A DNA stretch of 64,000 bases from Clostridia bacterium (GTDB taxonomy: Bacteria; Bacillota; Clostridia; Christensenellales; Borkfalkiaceae), in assembly GCA_017463145.1 (NCBI GenBank), contig JAFTPR010000001.1, forward strand, positions 60,984-124,983, written 5' to 3'. The position numbers and the translations under genes were made by a program. This document shows positions 1 through 8,436 of this stretch, piece by piece. The notes beneath the pieces are model-generated. The model made no database searches. It worked only from the letters and a program-made list of their open reading frames with translations, and was not told the DNA's origin. The first letter of the stretch is position 1. The number at the start of each line of letters is the position of its first letter.

Positions 1-1579
1 CGGAAAAATCGTCGTAGTTTCCTTTAAATTCCGTCACTTGTCCATTTTCAATTTCAAGCACCTTGTTTGCCAATGCGTTTATAAAGTATCTGTCGTGCGA
101 AACAAACAGTACCGTCCCGTCAAATTCTTTTAAGGCGGCTTCAAGGCTTTCTCTTGCGGGTAGATCGAGGTGATTGGTCGGTTCGTCTAAAATCAGTACG
201 TTGCCGTTTTCACATTCAAACACGGCAAGGGCGAGCTTTGCCCGTTCACCGCCGGAAAGCATACGCACCTTTTTATCCATATCTTCCGCAACAAGCCCCG
301 CTTGGGCAAGGATATTGCGTATTTTGGTTTGATCTGACATCACGTGACGCCCCCAAAGCTCGTACAGTACGGTATTTTCGGGGTCGAGATTGGCGTTTTC
401 CTGATCGTAACAGGCGGTTTTGACAAATCTGCCGAAACGGATGGCGGGGTTTTTATTTTTGAGCAGCTCTTTCAAAAGCGTGGATTTCCCCGTACCATTG
501 TCGCCGACGATTGCGCATTTTTCCCCGCGGATAAGTGAAAAGGAAGCGTTTGTAAATAGCGTTTTTTCTCCCGCCTGTAAGGTGAGAGCGGAAACTTCCA
601 ATACGTTTTCGTACGGTTTTTCCGCATACGAAAAATGAAAGCGAGGGGGCAGGGGCGGAATGAACGGCTTTTCAATAAGCTCCATTTTCTCCAACGCTTT
701 CATGCGCGATTGCGCCATTTTCGTCGTGGAGGCGCGCACGAGGTTCTTATCGACGTATTCCTGCATATGCGCCCGTTCCTCTTGTTGTTTTTCGTATTCC
801 TTTAAAAGGCGCGCGGTCTTTTCCGCTTTCAAAATTTTGTATTTGGAATAGTTGCCCTTGAATACGCAAAGTTTTTTGTTTTCGATTTCGTAGATGTGCG
901 AAACAAGCTTGTCCAAAAAATACCGATCGTGCGAAACGGTGAGTATTGCGCCCTTGTAGGCGGCAAGGTATTCCTCCAACCAAAACAGCGTTTTTAAATC
1001 GAGGTGGTTGGTCGGCTCGTCGAGAATTAAAAGCTCGGGGTCTTCCAAAAGCAGACGGCAAAGCTTTAAGCGGGTCTTTTCCCCGCCCGACATGGTGGAT
1101 ATTCTTTGGTTATAAAAATCGGCAAATCCCATACCGTTGAGCACCGTACGGATACGTATCTCAAAATTGTAGCTGTCCCGCGCGGAAATGCGTTTGTTTA
1201 AGGTTTCGTATTTTGCGGAAAGCGCTCTGTATTCTTGGGAGTTTTCCTGTGTTTTCGAGATTTGTTCTTCAATGCGGCGGAGATTTTCGATATCTTTGCT
1301 GTCCTGCGCAAAAACTTCTCGCATTTCCTCGAATACGGTGTTTTCGGAATCGTACCCGCCGTTTTGCGGCAGATATCCGATACGGATACCGTTCTTGCGG
1401 TAGATATTGCCCGCCTCTGCTTCCAATTCGCCTAAAAGTAAACGGATAAGGGTGGTCTTGCCCTCGCCGTTTGCGCCGATAAGTCCCACGCGATCCGTTT
1501 CGTTCAACGCAAAACAGACGGACTCCAAAAGCGAGCCGCCGCAAAATCCAAAGGATACATTTTCAGCGGAAATCAGCAT
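1..1579 (-). CDS. ABC-F family ATPase (partial, C-terminus beyond window)
   Basis: Soluble tandem ABC ATPase of the ABC-F class, whose members act on the ribosome (translation factors or antibiotic-target protection) rather than in membranes. About 526 residues are visible. ABC1 has the Walker A GANGEGKTTL, signature MSGGEKTRL and Walker B LLILDEPTNHLDL. A linker of about 80 charged residues follows. ABC2 has GDNGTGKSTL, LSGGERAKL and a second LDEPTNHLDL. No transmembrane segments are seen. The start was chosen because GGAGG lies 6 nt before this ATG. The gene runs off the left edge near the end of ABC2, so the C-terminal tail that helps sort ABC-F subfamilies is not visible. Family assignment is firm; subfamily is not. 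Confidence 0.93.
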   Translation of the reverse strand, partial: MLISAENVSFGFCGGSLLESVCFALNETDRVGLIGANGEGKTTLIRLLLGELEAEAGNIYRKNGIRIGYLPQNGGYDSENTVFEEMREVFAQDSKDIENLRRIEEQISKTQENSQEYRALSAKYETLNKRISARDSYNFEIRIRTVLNGMGFADFYNQRISTMSGGEKTRLKLCRLLLEDPELLILDEPTNHLDLKTLFWLEEYLAAYKGAILTVSHDRYFLDKLVSHIYEIENKKLCVFKGNYSKYKILKAEKTARLLKEYEKQQEERAHMQEYVDKNLVRASTTKMAQSRMKALEKMELIEKPFIPPLPPRFHFSYAEKPYENVLEVSALTLQAGEKTLFTNASFSLIRGEKCAIVGDNGTGKSTLLKELLKNKNPAIRFGRFVKTACYDQENANLDPENTVLYELWGRHVMSDQTKIRNILAQAGLVAEDMDKKVRMLSGGERAKLALAVFECENGNVLILDEPTNHLDLPARESLEAALKEFDGTVLFVSHDRYFINALANKVLEIENGQVTEFKGNYDDFS

Positions 1580-1609
1580 AAAAAACCTCCGTATCCGCAA
1601 AATAGCGTT

Positions 1610-1741
1610 ATGATGAAAAAAGAAAAGATGTTGCTCCGCATCCGCAAAGCGGAAGCGCAAATGGCGTACGCTTCGCCGCGGCAAGCTGCGCGTCTTACCC
1701 GAAAAATCGTTCGTTGGAAAACGACTGTTTTCGACAAATAG
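1610..1741 (+). CDS. possible 43-aa basic small ORF
   Basis: An uninterrupted ATG-to-TAG frame lies in the gap between the ABC-F gene and the radical SAM gene, opposite in strand to both. The peptide begins MMKKEKMLLRIRKAE and is rich in Arg/Lys. There is no convincing Shine-Dalgarno sequence and no promoter. It may be chance: the same 180 bp must also hold the leader of the ABC-F gene, which reads on the other strand. No other feature was recognised in this gap. Confidence 0.15.
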   Translation: MMKKEKMLLRIRKAEAQMAYASPRQAARLTRKIVRWKTTVFDK

Positions 1742-1762
1742 CGGCAGGGGGTATGCGTTGAA

Positions 1763-2638
1763 TTAAAAATCCCAAGTAGGTATGTACGCTTTCGAGGCGG
1801 ACGTGTGCTCTTGCAAAAACAGTCTGTCGATTTGTAATGAAAAAGCGGTTTGCACGACGGTGTCGTATTCGCGTTTCGTAACGGGGCGGGCAAGTTCGGG
1901 AAAGTCGTCTGTTTTTCCAAAGGGTGTGAATTGGCTCATCAAACTCAAATACGTCGTGTCGGAAAGCGTGCGCTTAAACCATTTGAGTATCGATTTGGAA
2001 TCGGAAACGCCGAGAGGCATAACGAGATGTCGTACGATTGTGCCCGAAAGCATTTTTCCCTCTGGCGTCATTTTTAGCGGTTTTTTCGCCATAAAGGTGA
2101 TTGCCTCGCTCGCTACGTCGAAATAGTCCTCCTTGCCCAAGTACCGCTTGGAAAGGGCGGGGGAATAAAATTTCATATCGGGCAGGTAGATATCGATATA
2201 TTTGTCTATGGCTTGCAACGTTTCCGTCTTCTCGTAGCCGCCCGTATTATACACAACGGGGATACTCGGCTTGTACAGTTCAAACGCCTCAATAAGATAG
2301 GGCGTGAGATGTGTAGGCGTGACGAGGGAGATGTTGTCTGCACCGAGGTCTTCCAGCTCCTTGAAAATATCCGCAAGCTCTTTTGGGGTGATAGCTTTTC
2401 CGCGTATCCCTCTTGAAACCTCGTAGTTTTGGCAAAACGGGCATTTGAGATTGCAACCCGAAAAAAAGATTGTTCCGCTTCCCTTAGCAAAGGAGATACA
2501 CGGCTCTTCAAACGGGTGCAGATAATATTTTGCGATTTTTAAAGCGGAAACGCCGCACGCGCCTGCGCCCTTGCTTCTGTCTGCGCCGCATTCAATCGGG
2601 CAAAGCTTGCAGTTTTTTAAATCAAACTTTCCATCCAT
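1763..2638 (-). CDS. PflX-like radical SAM protein (COG1313 type)
   Basis: Radical SAM protein of 291 residues resembling pyruvate-formate-lyase-activating-enzyme homologues of the PflX group, whose physiological role is unsettled. The [4Fe-4S]/SAM motif is SGCNLKCPFCQNYEVS (CX3CX2C). An N-terminal Cys-rich stretch (NCKLCPIECGAD) precedes it, as usual for this group, and no ferredoxin domain is attached. The start is ATG at 2638. A consensus promoter (-35 TTGCAA, 17 bp, -10 TATAAT) ends only 7 nt upstream, so the mRNA probably begins at this ATG and there is no ribosome binding site. It is divergent from metK, whose product makes SAM, the cofactor of this enzyme; that link is context only. 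Confidence 0.85.
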   Translation of the reverse strand: MDGKFDLKNCKLCPIECGADRSKGAGACGVSALKIAKYYLHPFEEPCISFAKGSGTIFFSGCNLKCPFCQNYEVSRGIRGKAITPKELADIFKELEDLGADNISLVTPTHLTPYLIEAFELYKPSIPVVYNTGGYEKTETLQAIDKYIDIYLPDMKFYSPALSKRYLGKEDYFDVASEAITFMAKKPLKMTPEGKMLSGTIVRHLVMPLGVSDSKSILKWFKRTLSDTTYLSLMSQFTPFGKTDDFPELARPVTKREYDTVVQTAFSLQIDRLFLQEHTSASKAYIPTWDF

Positions 2639-2645
2639 AAATAAC

Positions 2646-2674
2646 ATTATAGCACGAAGTAAAATTTTTTGCAA
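2646..2674 (-). promoter_or_regulatory. sigma-A promoter of the PflX-like gene
   Basis: On the minus strand, TTGCAA (2674-2669) and TATAAT (2651-2646) are separated by 17 bp. The -10 box ends 7 nt before the ATG, which predicts a transcript starting at or within a base or two of the start codon. Confidence 0.8.
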
Positions 2675-2685
2675 GCTATAATCGG

Positions 2686-2714
2686 TTGACAAAGCAGGGA
2701 AAAAGAGATATAAT
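2686..2714 (+). promoter_or_regulatory. sigma-A promoter of metK
   Basis: Perfect TTGACA (2686-2691), 17 bp, TATAAT (2709-2714). The leader is only about 35 nt and holds the GAGGAAAG ribosome binding site, so there is no room for a SAM riboswitch. Confidence 0.9.
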
Positions 2715-2754
2715 ATATCTCGTACGAAATAAACGAGCAAAAGAGGAAAGCAGT

Positions 2755-3921
2755 ATGAAAAAGTTTTTTACAAGCGAAAGCGTAACGGAAGGACATCCCG
2801 ATAAGGTATGCGACAATATCTCCGACGGGATTTTGGACGCGATTCTTGCCCAAGACCCGCTTGCCCGCGCGGCAATCGAGTGCGCGGCGGCGTTCGATAC
2901 GCTTTTGATTATGGGTGAAGTCACCACGACGGCGCAGATCGATTATGAGGCGATGGCGCGGAATATCATCAAAGAAATCGGTTACGATTTCGGTTCTTTT
3001 GCGTACGATAAATGCAAAATTATGGTGGCGGTACATAGCCAATCTCCCGATATTGCTATGGGGGTAAACGCCTCGCTTGAAAACAAATCGGGAACGGAAG
3101 CGGACGAGGCAGCAACGCTCGGCGCAGGCGATCAGGGCATGATGTTCGGTTATGCGTGCCGAGAAACAAAGGAGCTTATGCCTTTAACGCTTTCTCTTTC
3201 TCATAGGCTTGCTAAGCGTTTGACGGACGTGCGTAAGGCAGGGACGCTTGCCTATCTCCGTCCCGACGGTAAAACGCAAGTGACCGTCGAATACGAGGAC
3301 GGCGTGGCAAAGCGTGTGGATACCGTGGTTGTTTCCACGCAACACGACGCAGAGGTTTCGCAGGAACAAATCCGCGCGGATATGAAAAAATACGTAATCG
3401 ACGAGATTATTCCCGCTGCGCTGATGGACGAAAACACAAAGCTGTTTATCAATCCGACCGGTCGGTTTGAAATCGGCGGACCAGAAGGGGACAGCGGACT
3501 GACGGGCAGAAAAATTATCGTTGATACCTATGGCGGCAGATGCGCGCACGGCGGCGGCGCGTTTTCGGGGAAAGACCCTACGAAAGTGGATAGAAGCGCG
3601 GCATATTTCTGCCGTTATATCGCCAAAAATATGGTTGCGGCAGGGCTTGCAGATGAGTTGGAGATTCAAGTTGCTTATGCAATCGGCGTAGCGAATCCCG
3701 TTTCGGTATTCGTTGATTCTCACGGTACGGGTAAGCTCGACGACGAAACGCTTGCGGGAATCGTCAAAAAAGAATTTGATCTTCGGCCGTATTCCATTAT
3801 CAAAACGCTCGAACTTCGTAACCCCGTCTTTAAAAAGACGGCGGCGTACGGGCATTTCGGTTATAAAGGCTTTGCTTGGGAACGCCTTGACAAAGTGGAC
3901 GATTTGAAAAAATATCTTTAA
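2755..3921 (+). CDS. metK: S-adenosylmethionine synthetase
   Basis: Makes SAM from methionine and ATP in the cytosol; 388 residues, normal for the family. Family signatures in order: GHPDKVCD near residue 15 (ATP-binding His), [26 protein letters not shown] and the P-loop-like GGGAFSGKD. The start at 2755 follows GAGGAAAG with good spacing; an upstream in-frame ATG would overlap the promoter and is rejected. Monocistronic: own promoter upstream and hairpin downstream. Confidence 0.98.
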   Translation: MKKFFTSESVTEGHPDKVCDNISDGILDAILAQDPLARAAIECAAAFDTLLIMGEVTTTAQIDYEAMARNIIKEIGYDFGSFAYDKCKIMVAVHSQSPDIAMGVNASLENKSGTEADEAATLGAGDQGMMFGYACRETKELMPLTLSLSHRLAKRLTDVRKAGTLAYLRPDGKTQVTVEYEDGVAKRVDTVVVSTQHDAEVSQEQIRADMKKYVIDEIIPAALMDENTKLFINPTGRFEIGGPEGDSGLTGRKIIVDTYGGRCAHGGGAFSGKDPTKVDRSAAYFCRYIAKNMVAAGLADELEIQVAYAIGVANPVSVFVDSHGTGKLDDETLAGIVKKEFDLRPYSIIKTLELRNPVFKKTAAYGHFGYKGFAWERLDKVDDLKKYL

Positions 3922-3991
3922 GAGAGCGTACCGTGTACGCAATGAAATAAGAAAGACGGTTGTTTGTTTTTTGAATTGATAACAAAAGCAT

Positions 3992-4036
3992 AGCACACTA
4001 CATTTTGCTGAAAGTGAAACGTAGTGTGCTTTTCTT
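3992..4036 (+). terminator. probable metK terminator
   Basis: Arms AGCACACTAC (3992-4001) and GTAGTGTGCT (4021-4030) are perfectly complementary and are followed by TTTCTT. The 19-nt loop is longer than typical. Confidence 0.65.
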
Positions 4037-4157
4037 GTCCGAAAAATGAAGCTGTAATAAAGTATATTTTTAGCTTTTTTGTCAAAAGTTTCGTGTCTTT
4101 AAGAGCAAGGAAAAGACTATTTTGTATCGCAAAATAATCCGTTTATTGGTTTAAGTT

Positions 4158-4181
4158 GTCGCGCTCTATTCAAAGCGCGAC
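4158..4181 (-). terminator. 3' hairpin downstream of asnA
   Basis: Perfect 8-bp stem GTCGCGCT/AGCGCGAC just past the asnA stop codon. The T-tract on the minus strand is weak, so it may protect the mRNA end rather than terminate. Confidence 0.45.
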
Positions 4182-4193
4182 ACTTCCCGTTTT

Positions 4194-5201
4194 TTATAGC
4201 AGAACAATTCCGTTTTGTTTGCAGATACGCTTTGTGTCGTCGTCCCAAAGGGAAACTTGCACCTCGCCGATATGCGCTTTTCCGAGCAGTAGCATAGAAA
4301 GGCGGGATTGTCCGATACCGCCGCCGACGGTTAAGGGAAGTTCGCCGTTTAACAGCGCGCGGTGGAACGGAAGCGTTTTTCGTTCCGTAGCACCCGCTTT
4401 ACGCAGTTGGTTTTCCATTGCCTGTTCGTCTACCCGTATGCCCATAGAGGAGATTTCTATTGCGCATTGCAAAACGTCGCTCCAAAACAGGATATCGCCG
4501 TTGAGCGACCAATCGTCGTAGTCGGGCGCGCGCGCGTCGTGCGGCTTGCCTGAACGGAGCTTGTCGCCAATCCCCGAAATAAACACCGTTTTGTGTATTT
4601 GGGTAAAGAGATTTTCCCGTTCTTTCGCTGTTTTGTCGGGGTATAAATCTTCTAATTCCTGCGCTGAAATAAACGTGACCGTACGGGTAAGCTCGACGTT
4701 GATTTGCGGATAGCGGCATTTGAGAAAATCGAGCGTGTCGCAGATTGCGCCTACAATGCCCTGCACAATCTTTTTCAGGTATTGCATTGTTCGCGTTTCT
4801 CTTGTGATGATCTTTTCCCAATCCCATTGATCCGTATATACGGAGTGGAGATTATCCATCTGCTCATCACGGCGAATGGCGTTCATATCCGTATACAATC
4901 CCTCGCCTGCGGAAAAACCGTACACGGCAAGCGCCATACGCTTCCATTTCGCAAGAGAATGTACCACTACGGCGTCTTTGCCCGTTTCCTTTATATCAAA
5001 GCGAACAGCGCGTTCCACGCCGCTCAAATCGTCGTTCAAACCTGTATCAGGATCGACGAACAGGGGCGCGGATACCCGCTTTAAATGAAGCGCCAAACAA
5101 AGCCGCTCTTCAAACGTTCTTTTTAAGAGTCCTATTGCAGTCTGCGTTTCGTATAAGGTCAGGCTGGAAACGTAGTTTTTGGGGACGGTCGTTTTGCTCA
5201 T
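4194..5201 (-). CDS. asnA: aspartate-ammonia ligase (asparagine synthetase A)
   Basis: ATP-dependent amidation of aspartate with ammonia to asparagine; 335 residues, typical of AsnA, which has a class II aminoacyl-tRNA-synthetase-like fold. Recognisable segments include FVDPDTGLNDDLSGVERAV (N-terminal), YTDMNAIRRDE (motif 2-like), VYTDQWDWEK and the C-terminal LTVGGGIGQSRLSMLLL (motif 3-like, with the ATP-binding Arg). The start is the ATG preceded by GGAGG; an upstream in-frame ATG has no ribosome binding site and lies in the promoter. The leader is too short for a T-box. Confidence 0.96.
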   Translation of the reverse strand: MSKTTVPKNYVSSLTLYETQTAIGLLKRTFEERLCLALHLKRVSAPLFVDPDTGLNDDLSGVERAVRFDIKETGKDAVVVHSLAKWKRMALAVYGFSAGEGLYTDMNAIRRDEQMDNLHSVYTDQWDWEKIITRETRTMQYLKKIVQGIVGAICDTLDFLKCRYPQINVELTRTVTFISAQELEDLYPDKTAKERENLFTQIHKTVFISGIGDKLRSGKPHDARAPDYDDWSLNGDILFWSDVLQCAIEISSMGIRVDEQAMENQLRKAGATERKTLPFHRALLNGELPLTVGGGIGQSRLSMLLLGKAHIGEVQVSLWDDDTKRICKQNGIVLL

Positions 5202-5227
5202 TGCCGTATCCTCCGTGTTTTTGGTAT

Positions 5228-5256
5228 AGTATATCATATGCAAGCGGTAAAGTCAA
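5228..5256 (-). promoter_or_regulatory. sigma-A promoter of asnA
   Basis: Minus strand TTGACT (5256-5251), 17 bp, TATACT (5233-5228), followed by a leader of about 25 nt with GGAGG. Confidence 0.8.
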
Positions 5257-5410
5257 GCAAAAAACAAATTGTAAATGTTCTTATTATCGAAAAAACGAAT
5301 AAATAAAATGATAAAAATGCGGTTGTAAAGGGACGAAAAAGGGGTATATAAAAAAGAAAGCGTGTTTTTAAGGGATTTTTTCTTGCAAACGGAGTGAAAA
5401 CGCTTTGAAT

Positions 5411-5439
5411 TTCGGCGGAAATATTGTACAATATATAAT
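5411..5439 (+). promoter_or_regulatory. probable secA promoter with palindrome
   Basis: TATAAT at 5434-5439; the -35 at 17 bp is poor (TTCGGC). A perfect 14-bp palindrome ATATTGTACAATAT (5421-5434) fills the spacer and abuts the -10 box, so a repressor or activator site is plausible. The leader to 5501 carries two small GC hairpins (ACGG..CCGT and TCCG..CGGA). Upstream, 5257-5410 shows nothing else recognisable. Confidence 0.55.
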
Positions 5440-5501
5440 GACGGCAAAGTGACCGTCCGTAGGGGCGGAACGCTAAAAATAAAATTATCGGAGTTTTTTT
5501 C

Positions 5502-8432
5502 ATGGGACTGATCAAATACTTGATGGGCAGCGACGGCCGCAACAGCCTGCGCAAGCTGAACAAAATGGCGGACAAAGTGGAGGCGTTAGAGCCGAAATAT
5601 CGGGAGATGGACGACGAAACGCTCAAAGCGCAAACGGACGTCTTTAAGGAACGGCTTGAAAAAGGCGAAACGCTCGACGACATTCTCTACGACGCATTTG
5701 CGGTGCTTAGAGAAGCGGCAAGCAGAGTACTCGGTATGCGCCATTTCCGCGTACAGATTATCGGCGGTATCTGTTTGCATCAAGGACGTATTGCGGAAAT
5801 GCGTACGGGTGAAGGTAAAACGCTTGTATCGACGCTTCCCGCTTATTTGAACGCGCTTTCGGGCAAGAGCGTACACGTTGTCACCGTCAACGATTACCTT
5901 GCCAAGCGTGACGCAGAGTGGATGGGCAAAGTCCATAAATTTATGGGCTTGACGGTCGGCGTTGTTGTACCGGGTATGGAGGACGACGAAAAACGCGAAG
6001 CGTATAAATGCGATATTGTCTACGGCACGAATAACGAGCTTGGTTTCGACTACTTGCGTGACAATCTCAAAACGGACATTTCCAAAATGGTACAGCGCGA
6101 TTTGACGTTTGCGATTGTGGACGAGGTGGACTCCATTCTCGTAGACGAAGCGAGAACGCCGCTCATCATTTCGGGCAAAGGCGAGAAATCCTCCGATTTG
6201 TACGTACAGGTGGATAAGCTTGTCCGTACGTTTACGGGCGGTTTTGACGACGAATTGAAAGAGGCGGAGGATGCGGCTTACGAAGCACTCCGTGCGGAAA
6301 AGAAAAAGAAGAAAAAGAAGGTCGTGGACGACGAGGACGAGGAAGAAGTCGATTATACGAAGATGACCCTCGAAGAACAAGCGAACTACGAAGCGGAGCA
6401 GGCAGAAAAGCGGGCGGCGGCGTTGGCGGCTGCGCCCGAGGGCAAAAAGTCGCTTGCTATGCAACGGGATTGGGATTATATCATCAACCGCAAGGAAAAG
6501 ACGGTAGAGCTTACGGACAGCGGCGCAAGAAAGGCGGAGCGGTTTTTCCGTATCGACAACATTGCGGAAATTGAACACGCCGATTTGAACCACCATATTC
6601 AGCAGGCGCTCAAAGCGCACAAGCTGTTCCATTTGGGCGCAGAATATATCCTCAAAGATACGGATAAGGGCACGGAGGTTATGATCGTTGACGAATTTAC
6701 GGGCCGTGTTTTGGACGGGCGTAGATATTCGGACGGTTTACATCAGGCGATCGAAGCGAAAGAGGGAGTAGAAGTCAGAAGCGAAAATAAGACGTATGCC
6801 ACGGTCACTTTCCAAAACTATTTCCGTTTGTATTCTAAGCTGTCTGGCATGACGGGTACGGCAAAAACGGAAGAAGCGGAGTTTAGAACCATTTATTCGC
6901 TTGACGTTGTTGAAATTCCCACCAACCGCCCGATTAAACGTGTGGACTTGCCCGACAAAGTGTACAAAACCAACGACGGCAAAAAGAGAGCGATTGTCAA
7001 CGAGATTATAGAACGTCACGAGAGCGGTCAACCGATCCTCGTGGGTACGTCCTCCGTTGAAAAATCGGAAGAAATTTCGCGTTTGCTTAGAAGAAACGGC
7101 GTAAAGCACAACATTCTCAATGCCAAAAATCACGAACGCGAAGCAGAAATCGTTGCACAAGCGGGTCGTTTTGGCGCAGTCACCATTTCTACGAATATGG
7201 CGGGGCGCGGTACGGATATTCTGCTTGGCGGCAACCCCGAATATTTGGCGAAAAAGCGTCTGAGAGAAGAGGGCTATGCGCGCGAGGATATCGAGCTTGC
7301 AATGAGCTTGTATATCACGGATATCTCCGAGGATATCGCGGCGATACGCGAACGCTATAAAAAGGTATACGAATATTACAAAAAGGAAACGGACGAAGAA
7401 AAGCAAAAAGTTATCGGCGTAGGCGGACTTTGCATTATCGGTACGGAACGGCACGAATCCCGCCGTATCGACAACCAGCTCCGTGGACGTGCAGGTCGTC
7501 AAGGGGATATCGGTATGTCCGTATTCTTTCTCTCGCTTGAAGACGAGCTTGTGCTCCGTTTTGGCGGCGAAAGAATGAAAATGCTGTACAACCACTTTGG
7601 CATTGACGAGGATACGTGCTTGGAATCCAAACTTCTTTCGCGCGGTATTGAGAATGCGCAAAAGACGATTGAGGGCAGAAACTTCGGTATCCGTAAAAAC
7701 GTCCTGCAATACGACGACGTAATGAACAAGCAACGTCTTGTTATGTACGAACAGCGTATGGACGTGCTTCGCGGCAAGGACGTACACGAGCAAGTGCTCA
7801 AATATATTCCCGATTACGTTGCCGAAACGTTGGCTTCTGCGGTGAATACGGACGATATGCCCGAGCTTTGGAACGAGGCGGAACTCAACGCCGCGCTCGA
7901 AGCGAAGGTCTTGCCCGAGGGTACGAACTACGTCACCCGCGAACGCTTAATGAAGTGGGATTACGAGCTTGCGCTGAAAAAGATTTCCAACAAGGTCACG
8001 AAAGAGTACGAAAAGCGTATCGAAGAACTGAAAGAAGCGGGTATTGATTTCTCTTCCGTCGAAAGAAGAGTGTTGCTTATGACGGTGGATAGAAATTGGA
8101 TTGACCATATCGACGCAATGGATCAGCTCCGTAAGGGAATCAGTCTGCGCGCGTACGGTCAAGTCGATCCGGTTATCTCGTACAAGAACGAGGGACACGC
8201 TATGTTCGAGGAAATGGCGGAGCGTATCCAACGCACGACGATCAGCATTTTGTTGAAAGTCAAGGTAGAAGTTCGTCCTGCGCCTATGGCAGCGCCCGCG
8301 CCTACGCAACAAGCGCCGCAAAGATCGCGCGCGTTCCGTCGGCAAATGCCCGCGCCGATTACGGATATGACGTCGTACAAGGAAGCGGCGGCAAAAGCGC
8401 AACAAACGCAAAATAACGAGGAAAACAAATAA
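5502..8432 (+). CDS. secA: preprotein translocase ATPase SecA
   Basis: Motor of Sec-dependent export at the membrane. With 976 residues it is longer than B. subtilis SecA (841). Walker A MRTGEGKT (about residue 105), DEVDSIL (Walker B), helicase motif VGTSSVEKSEEIS, AGRGTDILLGG and RGRAGRQGD are all present. Two differences stand out. A strongly charged insertion (about residues 262-325: seven consecutive Lys, then Asp/Glu-rich, then Ala-rich) sits within the preprotein-binding region. The C-terminus ends in a Pro/Ala/Gln tail without the usual CxCxSGKKYKxC zinc motif. A second insertion, after LLGGNPEYL, is common in many phyla. GGAG lies 8 nt before the ATG. prfB follows 4 nt later. Confidence 0.97.
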   Translation: MGLIKYLMGSDGRNSLRKLNKMADKVEALEPKYREMDDETLKAQTDVFKERLEKGETLDDILYDAFAVLREAASRVLGMRHFRVQIIGGICLHQGRIAEMRTGEGKTLVSTLPAYLNALSGKSVHVVTVNDYLAKRDAEWMGKVHKFMGLTVGVVVPGMEDDEKREAYKCDIVYGTNNELGFDYLRDNLKTDISKMVQRDLTFAIVDEVDSILVDEARTPLIISGKGEKSSDLYVQVDKLVRTFTGGFDDELKEAEDAAYEALRAEKKKKKKKVVDDEDEEEVDYTKMTLEEQANYEAEQAEKRAAALAAAPEGKKSLAMQRDWDYIINRKEKTVELTDSGARKAERFFRIDNIAEIEHADLNHHIQQALKAHKLFHLGAEYILKDTDKGTEVMIVDEFTGRVLDGRRYSDGLHQAIEAKEGVEVRSENKTYATVTFQNYFRLYSKLSGMTGTAKTEEAEFRTIYSLDVVEIPTNRPIKRVDLPDKVYKTNDGKKRAIVNEIIERHESGQPILVGTSSVEKSEEISRLLRRNGVKHNILNAKNHEREAEIVAQAGRFGAVTISTNMAGRGTDILLGGNPEYLAKKRLREEGYAREDIELAMSLYITDISEDIAAIRERYKKVYEYYKKETDEEKQKVIGVGGLCIIGTERHESRRIDNQLRGRAGRQGDIGMSVFFLSLEDELVLRFGGERMKMLYNHFGIDEDTCLESKLLSRGIENAQKTIEGRNFGIRKNVLQYDDVMNKQRLVMYEQRMDVLRGKDVHEQVLKYIPDYVAETLASAVNTDDMPELWNEAELNAALEAKVLPEGTNYVTRERLMKWDYELALKKISNKVTKEYEKRIEELKEAGIDFSSVERRVLLMTVDRNWIDHIDAMDQLRKGISLRAYGQVDPVISYKNEGHAMFEEMAERIQRTTISILLKVKVEVRPAPMAAPAPTQQAPQRSRAFRRQMPAPITDMTSYKEAAAKAQQTQNNEENK

Positions 8433-8436
8433 GTAT

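Noticed and set aside
2715-2754. SAM riboswitch before metK
   Set aside because: The mapped promoter leaves a leader of about 35 nt, too short for any SAM aptamer, and no hairpin is seen.
5202-5227. T-box upstream of asnA
   Set aside because: The leader is about 25 nt; no specifier loop, T-box sequence or antiterminator is present.
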